Shown here: positions 19,558 through 29,370 of the stretch, piece by piece
Numbering within the stretch: the stretch's first letter is position 1
Layout of the letters: the number at the start of each line of letters is the position of its first letter
DNA from: Chara braunii
Taxonomy: Eukaryota; Streptophyta; Charophyceae; Charales; Characeae
NCBI GenBank assembly: GCA_003427395.1
Contig: BFEA01000080.1
Coordinates: 2,424,757 to 2,466,272 of the forward strand
DNA length: 41,516 bases
Reading direction: 5' to 3'
Made by a program: the position numbers and the translations under genes
The notes under the pieces: model-generated
The model's input: the letters and a program-made list of their open reading frames with translations, nothing else
The model's database searches: none
Told to the model about the DNA's origin: nothing

Positions 19558-20181
19558 TCAAGTTACATCGGGAGATAAACCAAACTCAATAATTAGCGCA
19601 CCTAAGTAGTCTACCCTATGTGACAGCGCATCAGCAACCTTGTTGTACTCTCCCTTCACATAATCTAGCTTGAACTCATATTGGCCTATGACCTCAATCC
19701 AGCGTTTGAGTGCATCAGAAAGGACAGGCTGCGTTTTGATCCACTTGAGTGTCTGATGGCCAATTCTCAAGTAGAAGAACCTTCCCAACAGATAGTGTCT
19801 CCAGTGGACAAGTGCTTTGTAAGGGGCATAGAATTCCCTTTCGTAGGTGGACTTCACCAACTTCTTTGATGGCATCTTCCTACTCGTGTACTTGATCGGC
19901 CTCAACTTTTTCCCTTCCTGTTGAGCCAGCACTGCGCCAATGCCATATTGGCTTGTGTCAGTGGTGACAACGAATGGCCTCTCCAGATCGAGAACCATGA
20001 GAATCTCATGGTGCATGAGAGCATGCTTCAAACGCTTGAAAGCAGCTTCACACTTGTCGGTCCATTCCCATGGTGTGTCAAGGCGAGTTTGATCAGTCAA
20101 AGGGGAGGTCACAGTGCTATAGTTCTTTACAAAATTGCGGTAGTAGTTGGTCATCCCTAAGAAAGATCTGACCACGGTCAC
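19558..20181 (-). pseudogene. pol: Element 2 RT connection and RNase H
   Basis: This 207-codon stretch starts in the RT thumb/connection (VRSFLGMTNYYRNFVKNYS). It continues to RNase H with FVVTTDTSQYGIGAVL (catalytic Asp), TYEREFYAPYKALVHWRHYLLGR and LRIGHQTLKWIK. It ends with YEFKLDYVKGEYNKVADALSHR. The usual SDH of the RNase H motif reads IGH, so one acidic residue is missing. RNase H would remove the RNA template during reverse transcription. Confidence 0.9.
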
Positions 20182-20819
20182 ACACTAAGGTCGTGGCCAG
20201 TCACGAATGGTAGCCACCTTGGCATCTTCGGGCCTTATCCCATCCGCAGATATCTCATGACCCAAGTACAAGATTTTAGTGCAACCGAACTCACATTTCT
20301 GCAAATTTATACTTGTGTTGTCGCAAGAGTGAAAGCGCGGTTTCTACATGTTGGGCATGCTCCTCGACAGTTCTACTAAAGATAAGTACGTTGTCAAGGT
20401 ACATGACGATGAACTTATACAAGTAGTCGTGAAAAATCTTATTCATGGCCTGCTGGAATATACCCGGTGCATTGCAAAGGTCGAACGGTGTCACTACAAA
20501 CTCATACAATTTGTACCTGGTCGTGCTGCTCCTCTGGTCTAATTGCAATATGATGGTAGTTGGACTTTAAGTCTATCTTGGTTAAGTACTTACATCCGTG
20601 CACCCTATCCAAAAGGTCATCAATGCGCGGTAGAGGCTATGCGTTCTTAACAGTGATGGCATTGAGGCCTCTATAATCAATGCACATCCTTAGTGCCCCC
20701 CCCTTCTTCGGGACAAATAGGATTGGTGAGTAGAAGGGGGAGGTGCTCGGCCGTATCCAACCATTCTTTGTGAGCTCTTTAAGTTGTCGCCGAAATTCGT
20801 CTAACTCGGTTGGCACCAT
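20182..20819 (-). pseudogene. pol: Element 2 reverse transcriptase, catalytic motif YLDN
   Basis: 20637-20819 encodes the fingers ([20 protein letters not shown] and [16 protein letters not shown]). 20549-20636 is out of frame but still reads KIDLKSNYHH. 20291-20548 encodes the palm (YEFVVTPFDLCNAPGIFQQAMN, then FIVMYLDNVLIFS). The catalytic YxDD is YLDN at 20390-20401. The second Asp codon GAC is AAC, a single G-to-A change on the coding strand that should abolish polymerase activity. A further gap with stops lies between 20182 and 20290. Confidence 0.9.
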
Positions 20820-21480
20820 CCTCTAGATTCTTCCTTTGGGTATCTTGCTCCTTGGAACTATCTCTATGGCATGGACAACCTCACTATCTACGACTCATGA
20901 AGGTTCCTCAAACAGATCAGGGTATCTTGCGACGACACTTTCTATCTCTGGGGTGTTTTAACGGCCTCCCTTTTCTCAAAGACAAAAACTAAGTACATAC
21001 CCTCCTCTTGGTTCTGTTTATAGTAATTATAAAATGTTGATGCACACATACACCCGTGTCTATTAGACTGCTAGCCTTATACTTTGCGAGTTTGATTGTC
21101 CTCCCTTCCGGCAGTACATGCTTAAGCACCTTTCGGTCTCAATCAAACTCGGGCTTTGCAACCTCGAGGTAGTACATACCTAACAACATGTCAAATGGCA
21201 AGTCGTCGCTAACTAGGAACGAAATCTTATGATCAAGTTCCCCACCTCCATAGTAAAAGGTCCAGACTACATCCTTAACTTAGTCGTCAACAACCATGCG
21301 CTCTTGTTGCCTAGGGTAGACGCTACAGATCTACGCAAGCGCTACACCCGGTTCCCTACGCGCAATCTCTCAACGCAATCGCGATTTATGAAGTTCCACG
21401 TGGAATTGATGTCTACGAAGGCACCACACTTGCAGCCACCTACACCAACTTCCACAACGTAAGTGCTCTCCTCTAGGACC
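20820..21480 (-). pseudogene. pol: Element 2 protease region, active site lost
   Basis: Near 21370-21440 the minus strand reads GAFVDINSTWNFINRDC, where gypsy proteases have VDSG(S/A)T.NFI. The catalytic Asp remains, but the Ser/Thr-Gly pair has become Ile-Asn. Downstream, near 21180-21230, FLVSDDLPFDMLLGMYYL is the conserved flap-end segment seen also in Element 1 and the 27-kb relic. The whole region is broken by stops. 20820-21100 is the protease-RT linker with no recognised domain. Confidence 0.75.
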
Positions 21481-21689
21481 TCTACTTAGCGCCACCCAAG
21501 ACTCACGAGGGTCCCTTGCCGACCACTCATTTTGTAAGTTCTTTAAGGCTTCAGACACATCCAATGAACAGAGTATCGTTGGGTCTGGATGCGTCTGCGG
21601 GGTGACTAAAGATTCAATAGCTTCGACCAACTCTTGAAGTGAGGAGGGTACATCGCCCACTTCCTCGGGAGTAAAAGCAGCTACAATTT

Positions 21690-21893
21690 CTACTGGCCCG
21701 ATGTGTTTCCCGAATTGGAGTTCATAGAAGGCCCACTATGGGAAGAATAATTCCCAAAACCACCTTTGGGAGGGATCTTCTGCGATACCTTCACATTCTT
21801 GCATCTGAACTGTTGATGGTCGTACTCGCAGTTGATGCAAGCTCCTCGCGAACAGCGGTCTCGCCACACATCCTGATCAAGACCCACCCTCAC
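21690..21893 (-). pseudogene. gag: Element 2 gag nucleocapsid with zinc knuckle
   Basis: The minus strand encodes a knuckle at 21839-21801, C-IN-C-EYD-H-QQFR-C. It is CX2CX3HX4C, one residue shorter than the usual CX2CX4HX4C, so either a codon was lost or the family differs. It is followed by a Gly/Ser/Asn-rich tail. 21481-21689 between it and the protease has an acidic segment without a recognised domain. Confidence 0.78.
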
Positions 21894-21969
21894 CCAAGGT
21901 AGTGACTTGTTTGAGTTTTGGGTCTAGCCCTGACTCTTTTGTTGATTGCCCTTGTCGCGGCCGCCTGCC

Positions 21970-22646
21970 TTAACTTTCACTATCCTCGTCTTCAAACTTT
22001 GTACCGTCTACTAAATCAGAATAATCATCGATCTCACTTTCATTCCCTTCGGAATCAACCATCATCAACCGACTACCTTTCTTCTTCCACTCTTGTGGAC
22101 TCTTCTTCTTTCCATTCAAAGAGGGTTGTTGGGCTCCTCCTAGCTTAGCCTCTAGTCTAGGGCCTTCTTGTTGAAGGAGTCCACAATATGATATTCGACG
22201 CTGGCCTCGTTGACCAGCAAGTTCTTGACATTTGTGGGAAGACACCTCAAGAACATGGTCATCAAGACCTATGGATCATAGTGCACGTCGAGGACGACAA
22301 TGAGACACTCCACAACAGAGGTAAGCTCACACGCAGACTTGTGCTTCTTAGTATCAAGCCGGGTCAACGCGTCAATGGTCTGCTGGGAATGTTGAGGGTT
22401 GTGCCATCGCGTTTCTACCAACTCCATAAAACTCTTTAAAGTGTGTGTCGTAGCCCAATCGTTCATTCTTCTGCCAAACCCTTTCGAGGCTACTAATCCA
22501 TCTAACCATCGCGTTGTCGAAGCCTCAAGATACGAGGCGACAGTGATCACCTTTTCCTCTAACAACGTCCTCTTTGCCCTTACCCATACTCGCGTTGTTC
22601 TCAGTGTCCTCTTTGCCCTCACCCATACTGGCACATTCTCAACCAA
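21970..22646 (-). pseudogene. gag: Element 2 gag capsid region
   Basis: 22269-22646 carries a retrotransposon gag core (VITVASYLEASTTRWLDGLV, then LKSFMELVETRWHNPQHSQQ and LTRLDTKKHKSACELT). 21970-22245 continues with a basic and then acidic linker. The start of the 22646 block contains a tandem duplication: the peptide WVRAKRTL appears twice, from a repeat of about 50 bp in DNA near 22565-22640. A frame break separates the two blocks. Confidence 0.78.
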
Positions 22647-22723
22647 GTGTCGAGAGCCTCATCCTTCTTATCACCTGAGAAGGTTGAGGGTGGTTTCAGA
22701 GGAGTCTTGGGGTACCAAGGCTG

Positions 22724-23338
22724 CTATTGTCCCTTTGGTGGGACCGGCTGTGGTGCAGCACCAGCCATTGGACCGGAAGATGAAGAAGCAACAGTTTGTG
22801 TTGCTGCTGCTGAAGTACCGCTTCGTAAACTGCTAAACTGAGACATAGTGGGACTTGTCATCACCAGCGAAGAAACCGGTGATGGAAAAACCGGTGGCCG
22901 AAAACAAGGCCCGCTTGTTGGAGATGGAAAAGCCCTTCCCATCACCTGCATGGTACTCAATATCTGGTCAACGGTATGTTGGATAGCGTTCAATTTGTTG
23001 TCCACATACGCATGCATGGACAGGAGACATGCCTTGAGAATCCTCGTATTATCATCAATGACAGCGTCATCTAACCCTTCTACAGCAGCAGTGACTGCCC
23101 TTCTATTCTCTAGTCTGGCTTTCCTAGTTCTAATCTTTGTTTCTCTTTCAGTAGCTTCTCTAAGTCCCTTCTTGAACCGTAACTGGATCAACTCCACTTG
23201 TTGGAGTTCAATGGCCTCTCTAGTGCGTGGAGGCGGCGAGCTGAACTGCGAGCTGGTCGACATTCCCATGGACTGGCCGAACGAGGTCGCTGCAAACGTG
23301 GCCATTGCTACTTTGCTAGCTGTTGCTGCCGCTAACAC
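22724..23338 (-). pseudogene. gag: Element 2 gag N-terminal part
   Basis: This is a 204-codon open stretch, probably opening the gag. It has an Ala/Ser-rich start, then a charged helical segment (REAIELQQVELIQLRFKKGL to KARLENRR) and a Pro/Ser-rich tail. No catalytic motif is expected in gag. 23077-23110 within it is the sequence found beside the adapter at the window start. A short frame break at 22647-22723 separates it from the capsid core. Confidence 0.75.
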
Positions 23339-24790
23339 TGTTTTGCAGGTGTTGCTCCCTCTCTAGCAGTCTCTAGATGTTGGGCCCTTGCTTCGGCCAC
23401 CTTCTCTTGGTACCAAGTAGCAGGACCTGAAATACTACAGGAATTCTTCGTGTATCCCACCGTGTTTGTATTTTATCATCAGCACTGCTAGCACCATTAT
23501 CCGATCCGCTTATCAGCTAGGCAGACACTGTCTGCACTAATGCCTTCCGTGGGGCCTACCACAACATGTGTCTGACCAAGTTGAAAAATAAATAAAAATA
23601 AACTAATATTCGGCAAGTCACCTAGGCTACCGTTCAAGCGGTATCAACAACATGTACACAAAATGTACACATGATCTAGTTCTACCTTGACTAGTTTCAC
23701 TCACAACAGCTTCGATGAGGACTGGCTATGGTAGAATACTACAGTACTAATCTAAGTTGTATGTTAGGTGTTTGCAATCTGTCCACCAACTAATAAAAAT
23801 TAAAAATAAATCATGTGAACAGATGTATGAACAATGGGGATATGGTTGTGATTTGCAGTTCAGCATCAATTGGTACCTTCCTTCCCCTGTATCCAACATA
23901 CCTGTCTACACCATCAACCACCGGTGTCTAAGGTGTGCATTAACGGCCCACCCCTGTCCCCAGGAATATGCTTATGACCAGCACTGCCCTTTCTTTATCC
24001 TCGCATGCAACGAGCCTTACGTCGGACTGATCTGCCTGATCAAGAGGCAGTTTAAGGACAGCCCCCAAGGTCCTCTGGAATTATTTAACGTCGCAGACAG
24101 GACAACAATCACAACCAGTGTACAGATGAGAACCCCGCCAAAAATATTTATAGACGGTCTGGTATGCGTCTGTATAGGACTTGTCAATCCACGATCCCTC
24201 TATCAGCGCAGCAAAAATCTTTAAGGACAAAGCAGCATGGCCTGCCTTTACTACTCCCATGGGTTGCCATGGTGACCATGACCCGTGCTTCAACCAGGGC
24301 CCTTCAGAGGCACCACCTTCTCCTGCCAGATGCACCACCGGGAAGAATGTTGTCTCTCAAGGTAGAGCGCTTACGACTCCTTTCTTAAAAGAGGACACTC
24401 AAGGTTGGACTCACTTCCTCTCGGTAAGAAAAGATTGAGAGGGAAGATAAGGTAAGGGAACAACGTACCTGGAGATAGTTGCCCCTAACCACAAATTTCT
24501 CACGAATTGAGCCGATGTGCATTTCGATGACCAAGCGTAGCTTCGGTACCACCCACAACGCAATGCAGTGCCACCTCGGCCAAAATGCCACATCAGCATG
24601 CTCTCATCATCACACATACATCCGTTGTCGCCACAACTCCCACGTTGTCGCCACAACCCTCCAGCGACGCACCCCTCTACCTGCGTGTCGCTCATTCAAG
24701 CCAGCACCAATGTATCCTTACTGCACAGAAGCATCGTCAGCGCGCCAAGTAACACTGTCGCCAGCACCAGGTGATGGCGATCTCTGACCA
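23339..24790 (-). other. Element 2 untranslated leader between PBS and gag
   Basis: About 1.45 kb lies between the PBS and the first gag codon. Small ORFs occur (for example plus-strand 23757-24224), but none resembles a known protein and the strand is opposite to the element. I see no RNA motif. Confidence 0.6.
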
Positions 24791-24802
24791 GCTCCGATAC
24801 CA
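24791..24802 (-). other. Primer binding site of Element 2, initiator Met tRNA
   Basis: The minus strand reads TGGTATCGGAGC, three bases inside the 5' LTR. It differs from the PBS TGGTATCAGAGC by one base. It confirms minus orientation and the LTR end at 24806. Confidence 0.9.
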
Positions 24803-24805
24803 AAT

Positions 24806-25905
24806 TGCAAGGAATATGAGCAAGAGCGATAAACAGAAAAACCAAGTTGCAAAATCATGCAGAAGTCCAGATAGTCATGTAACAAGCAGAAAGTTCAAAT
24901 GCACCAAGATTCCATCCAAATAAGAGCAATACAATGAACTCATGAGCCAATGTCCAAGCCCTTAGGCCACACCAACACAGTATGCAATGTCGCTCCTACT
25001 GTCTGGACCCCAGCGCCCAGCCTACTCTACTCATCCTATGTAGCCTATCTACATTCATTCAACAGGCTCACTTCGACGACGAAGACCAATGTACATGACA
25101 TCAACACCAATGCCGACCTCCCACATACACCACGTACGTTCTCCAACATCCCCTCCCCACCCCTTGTCCACCCACACCTCCGCCTCCTTCCTGAAGACCA
25201 CAGCCGCCCTTCACCCACTCGCGCACCTGCAGCCCGGCTATGGCCGCTTGGCACCCCGCTGCCCTGCAGCACCCGCGCATGCCCCAGCCAGCATTAGCGC
25301 ATGCAGACACTTGCACTCTCTTGCAGCAGTGTGTCCGCATCACCTGCCTAGGCCAGAATGCCACACACTGCCTGGCCTCCTCCCTATATGGGAGTCACTG
25401 CTGCCGCTGGACTGTCTGGGCCTGGCCGTGGAAGTTTCCAGTAGCTTCTGGTTGGGCCCCTGTGTCTGCGCCCAGGCCCATCTCTTCAGTTGAGGGCCTT
25501 TTCAGTTGGGCACACCCAGGATCATCCAGGCTCTGAATGTTTGCTGTGTTTGCATTGGCCCACGGGGTTGGTGTGCCGACAATGCTGTATTCTAATTGGT
25601 CTTCGGCCACTTCATGATGCGTCGGCCTCACGCTGCGAGTGCCCAGGGCGCAACCACCTGCGTCCTGGGCTCAACTGCCCGACGCAGCTTCTTCTTCTGG
25701 AAGAACCCAAGGTAAGGCCCAGGTTGCACTTCAACCAACTGGCGTGCTGCAACTGTCTGATACCCACATTGGAAAATGCTGAGATAAGGGCCTCTCGTGG
25801 ATATTCAGGCCCACCTTCACTTAGGGCAGGCACGAGGCTTGCTGGCGGCCACAGTCCAGAACATATGCATGTTGTCTAGGGGCCGATGAGGACACATTCC
25901 TCACA
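24806..25905 (-). repeat. 5' LTR of Element 2
   Basis: On the plus strand it starts TGCAAGGAATATGAGC and ends TTCCTCACA, and is matched throughout to 16925-18043. The boundary is set by the PBS on one side and by loss of similarity at 25906 on the other. Confidence 0.92.
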
Positions 25906-26056
25906 CATCTCCAAGACCTCCACAAACACCAAAATTGGCACATGCGGACCTTGACCAAAAATAAAACAGAGACAAAAAAAACAGAAAACAATTATCCCTA
26001 AACGCACTTTTCAGTGCTGGGGCTGCTAACCTAGGACTGAAAAGTGGGGTCCCTGT
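25906..26056. other. Spacer with an 11-bp perfect stem
   Basis: CACTTTTCAGT (26005-26015) and ACTGAAAAGTG (26036-26046) form a hairpin with a 20-nt loop. No gene is seen. Confidence 0.5.
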
Positions 26057-27090
26057 TGTGTGCTGAGAAGCCCCCCGTGCCTGACACTTACCCGTGGCTG
26101 TGCTTTTGTGAGGCCGCAGCAGGACTTAGAAGTAGGCGAGGCCCACTTAGGTTGGGAAACACGCAACTAGCGGATAGAGAGGCAGAAGAAGACAAAAAGT
26201 TAGTACCTTTAGAGGCCAAAGTGAATTTAGACTGTTGTAGGCTTAAAAAGGAGGATATCGGTCCAACTGGCCTCAGTCTAGAGCCTGCAGGAGGGGATAT
26301 CAGACTGCAATGATGTTTCCCTCCACTGGTAGCTTGGGAGGCCGTGCCACCTGGGAAGTCACCGCCCGAAGAGGCAGTAGTCCGGTACATCTTGGGAGAG
26401 AGCAAAGAGCTCTTCCTAATTGTGTGGCGTGCAAATTTGGCAACATGCTGCTGGAGCGAAGCTCAATTTGGCAGCGGCGGGGAGGAAGAAGGCTGGCTTG
26501 GCTCTCCACCTTGGCTATGGTGGAGAGGACTGAGGACGAGACTGCGGGCGAGTAGGAGGAGGAGGAGGAAAGCGGTGAGCAAGACGGAGAGTGGCAGGGG
26601 TGCTTACCTGGCTATGGCGGTCTGCATCTTCATCTTCTTGTTTGGTGCTGCACCTGGAAGGCCCCAGTTGGCGTTGGCTTCTGCAAGGAAGGTTTTGGGG
26701 TAGTGATACGCATGGCGGCCATACTAGGAGGGACACATCAGCTTTGTCTTGTCCTCTGAACATTGAAGCTCTGCTCCGTTAGTCCCACATAGCCACCTAG
26801 GAGTTTGAGATGGCTATGGTGGACCTCTTGAGTGGCTGGCAGTAACCAAGGGATTCGGACATTGGCTCTGGTTCACTCTTTCATGTAAAGAGGTGGGGAA
26901 GTAAAAGGAGGTTGGAGATGGTGGCGAGATGAAGGGGGATTGAAATTGGTCTTGGCTGGTGTTCGTCTTCTTCTTCTTCTTCCATTCTTATTTCTTCTTC
27001 CTTTGTCTATTTCTCTTTCCAAGTTCTTCCATTTCAGTTGCAACTGACCGGCATTGTCTTTCTTTGGGTTGTTGGATTGGTTGCCAGTCA
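26057..27090 (+). repeat. 3' part of an LTR of the solo-LTR family (copy C)
   Basis: It begins 'gtgtgctgagaag' and follows the order of the solo LTR 13480-14626: 'acttacc', 'gcagca', 'tagtaccttta', 'tgatgtttccctcc', 'gccgcccgaa'-like blocks, 'ccttggctatggtggag', and the CTT/TTC-rich tract before 'ccggcattgt'. The first 270 bp of the family are missing here. The 3' end is uncertain (27056-27090). Small ORFs are not shared with the other copies. Confidence 0.75.
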
Positions 27091-27179
27091 GCCCCTTTCA
27101 TTTCAGGCCATTCTGACGCAGATCTTTCCAGAATGTATCTGACTGCACTTCTGGTCAGGCCTGGGGTGGTACACGAGTG
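27091..27179 (+). repeat. Single unit of the 5-kb tandem family
   Basis: It contains 'gcccctttcatttcagg', 'ccagaatgtatctgac' and 'tcaggcctggg', and aligns with 5231-5310 and 5580-5650. Confidence 0.65.
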
Positions 27180-27375
27180 AGAACAAGAAAACAAAAATTG
27201 CCGCATTTTGTTCCAGCTGCTGGCAGTAGGTCCAGTACAAGGGACGGTACCTGTGCCAACCAAAAAAAAAAACCTAGCAGTTCCTGGCCCCTCCAAGCTT
27301 GACAAAGCTTGGCGGGGCAGGCCATTTTCAGCCTCGGTATGAATGGCTGGGCGAAATACTGGTGGTTAAACACCA
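27180..27375 (+). repeat. Dispersed repeat, inverted partner of 34070-34260
   Basis: The blocks 'ccagctgctgg', 'ggtccag.acaaggg', 'ggtacctgtgccaacca', 'aaagcttgg', 'aatggctgggc' and 'tactggtggtt' occur in the same order as in the reverse complement of 34070-34260. It holds a perfect hairpin CCAAGCTT-gaca-AAGCTTGG (27293-27312). No ORF is shared. Confidence 0.75.
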
Positions 27376-29370
27376 TGAAGAGTGCATAGAACTCCTGCTG
27401 ATAGGTGAATTTGCCAGCTTTTGAGATGGCATATGTACTTGATGGGTCTCAACTTCTTCCTCTCTAGTTGCTGTAGCGCTGCACCTATCCCATATTGACT
27501 GGCATCATTGGTAATGACAAATAGCTTATCGGGATGTGTAATTTTTAGGAAACGATAATGCATGAGAGAAGATTTTGATTTCCTGAAAGCCCACTCCCAA
27601 GTAGGACATTCCCTTTTTTCGTTTTTTTTTAATTTACAAAAAAAAAAAACAGCCCAAGCTGATGCTAGAGGTGCTGATAGGAGCAGACACCACTAACACA
27701 CCTGGGGAGGCTCCATCTATTGGTGGGGAGCAGCACCTGCTGGAAAGTGGGTCCAGCGTCCCTGAACATTGTAGTTGTTTTTTTTTTAACAGATATATTA
27801 CTGTGATGACAACAGGCTGCCGTGTCCACCTCGAAGAAAGAAATTTGAGAGATACGGCTACACCGCAGCCTAAGTTGATTTCCTACATGGCACATTCCTA
27901 GGACCATACCGAACGGGAGTACGTCGCTCACAAGAAAATATTTGTGCTCAATCTCGCCTACACCTTGGAAGAGGGACCAAACAACTTCCTTTCTGCAGTC
28001 TTCTACTTTGATTTTTGCCATATTATCTGTTAGAGTAGATACTACATGGTTACTAAGTCGCTGCACTTGGTCCTGTAAGCACAGCCACAACTTACAAAAT
28101 TGCAGGTGGAACTGATGTCTGCTAGAGCCCTGCCTTACATTCCCCAATGTCAGCTTATACAACGGTAAGCTCTCCTTTTGGATCCTTTGCCATTGTTAAC
28201 CAATGACTCATAAGATATTTTGTGACAATTCTACATCGACCTTTTCTAAGGATTCAGGCAGTCACATCGCCAGAATAGTGCATATCCTGTTTAGACGATG
28301 ACTGAAGGGTAATTGTAAGGTCAGTTGCCAATGCCATCTCACACTGAGAGCTTAGGGGAGTACCTAGCACAGTCGGGACTACTTTGTCCTATCTCTACAG
28401 ACTCTGCAGAAGGGGCTACGCCTTCTCTGGCCAGTGGCCAGTGGTTTCTCAGATTTTTCTCTGGCCAGTGGCCAGCGTTTCTTTACGTGGCTTGCCACCA
28501 CATTTCATACACTTACCCGCATAATACCAGATTTCCCAAACCTTCTTGCGAAGCTCTTCCCATACCCATCCCGGTAACCTAGGGGTCTTGGCCTTTCCTT
28601 GACCTTGTGCTGCCCCTGCGAGATACCAGCTTCCTTAGCCTTCCCAGAGGGGGTGACCCCTCCCTCTAAAGTTATCCCCTCACTGCTTCTGACTGCTGCG
28701 TGCAGTCCGTGATTGAAACACTATTGACTTCTTCCTGGTTACCATCTTTGTCTGTCAAGAGGAGGTGTTCTTTTTTCCTCAGATCCTGGGGTAGTCTCTT
28801 CTTCACCCCAACTGTTCCTCTTTGTTCCACGATTGCATTCTTTAGCTTCGCCTCTATATCTAGAGCTTTTATGGTAAAAGAGGTAAAGTTGTTGTGCTGC
28901 GTAGTGGCGTCATTGCCCTGGCCTCTCAAACAGCTAGTTATAATTTTTTCTGGATCATACCAGACCCCTGACACCTTAATAAGCTTTTCTATCTTTTCGG
29001 TCACGGCCTGGGCGAGTCTCAAGCATCCTAAGCTCGTCTAGGGCTTTTTGTGCTTGTTTATAGTCATGGAGTCTTGTGTATAGTCGTGGAGTCAGTCGCT
29101 ACAAGGACCATGAATTGACCTAGCGTGGAGCGCTGCCAACTTGTCAGGTCATGCCCGAACCCATCTTCTGCAATCTTACCATCTAACCAGCTAGTTGTCG
29201 TCCTTCAAGAAACGTGGATGCAACTATGACTTCCCTCTCAACAGCTGTGTCCTTCATCGTTACATACACTGGGACAGACCTCAACTGTGTATCCAAGTAT
29301 TCATCTTGCTTATCGCCTATAAACACTGCCAGTTGAACCATTGATCTCTTGATGAAGGGTGGAGGTTGTG
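27376..29370 (-). pseudogene. Degraded minus-strand Ty3/gypsy with RT deleted
   Basis: From right to left, 28672-29022 reads as a gag segment (YDPEKIITSCLRGQGNDATTQ and a Lys-rich helix). 27665-28162 reads as the protease C-terminal half (VEDCRKEVVWSLFQGVGEI, then FLVSDVLPFGMVLGM). 27366-27563 reads as RNase H (FVITNDASQYGIGAAL and RKKLRPIKYI). Protease and RNase H sit only about 100 bp apart across A- and T-rich tracts, so the entire RT core is deleted. Integrase and chromodomain are also absent. The LPFGMVLGM motif is closest in form to the Element 1 and 2 proteases. No LTR or PBS is clear. Confidence 0.72.
28424..28478 (+). repeat. Short direct repeat 'tctggccagtggccag'
   Basis: Two copies separated by about 20 bp lie within the relic. 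This is a minor tandem duplication. Confidence 0.6.

Larger units (their letters stand above)
16925..25905 (-). mobile_element. Element 2: full-length but inactivated minus-strand Ty3/gypsy
   Basis: The element is about 9.0 kb. Reading on the minus strand it has the 5' LTR (25905-24806), PBS, a 1.4-kb leader, gag, zinc knuckle, protease, RT, RNase H, integrase, chromodomain, PPT and the 3' LTR (18043-16925). This order is Ty3/gypsy with a C-terminal chromodomain. Flanks are AATC on the left and CATC on the right, so any 4-bp target duplication has one mismatch. Frameshifts, stops and a changed RT catalytic Asp make it dead. Its proteins differ from Element 1, so it is a separate lineage, related to the relic at 2279-4808 by its LTR ends. 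Confidence 0.92.

Noticed and set aside
23757-24224. 155-codon plus-strand ORF
   Set aside because: It lies in the Element 2 leader on the opposite strand, shows no domain, and is not supported by any repeat copy.
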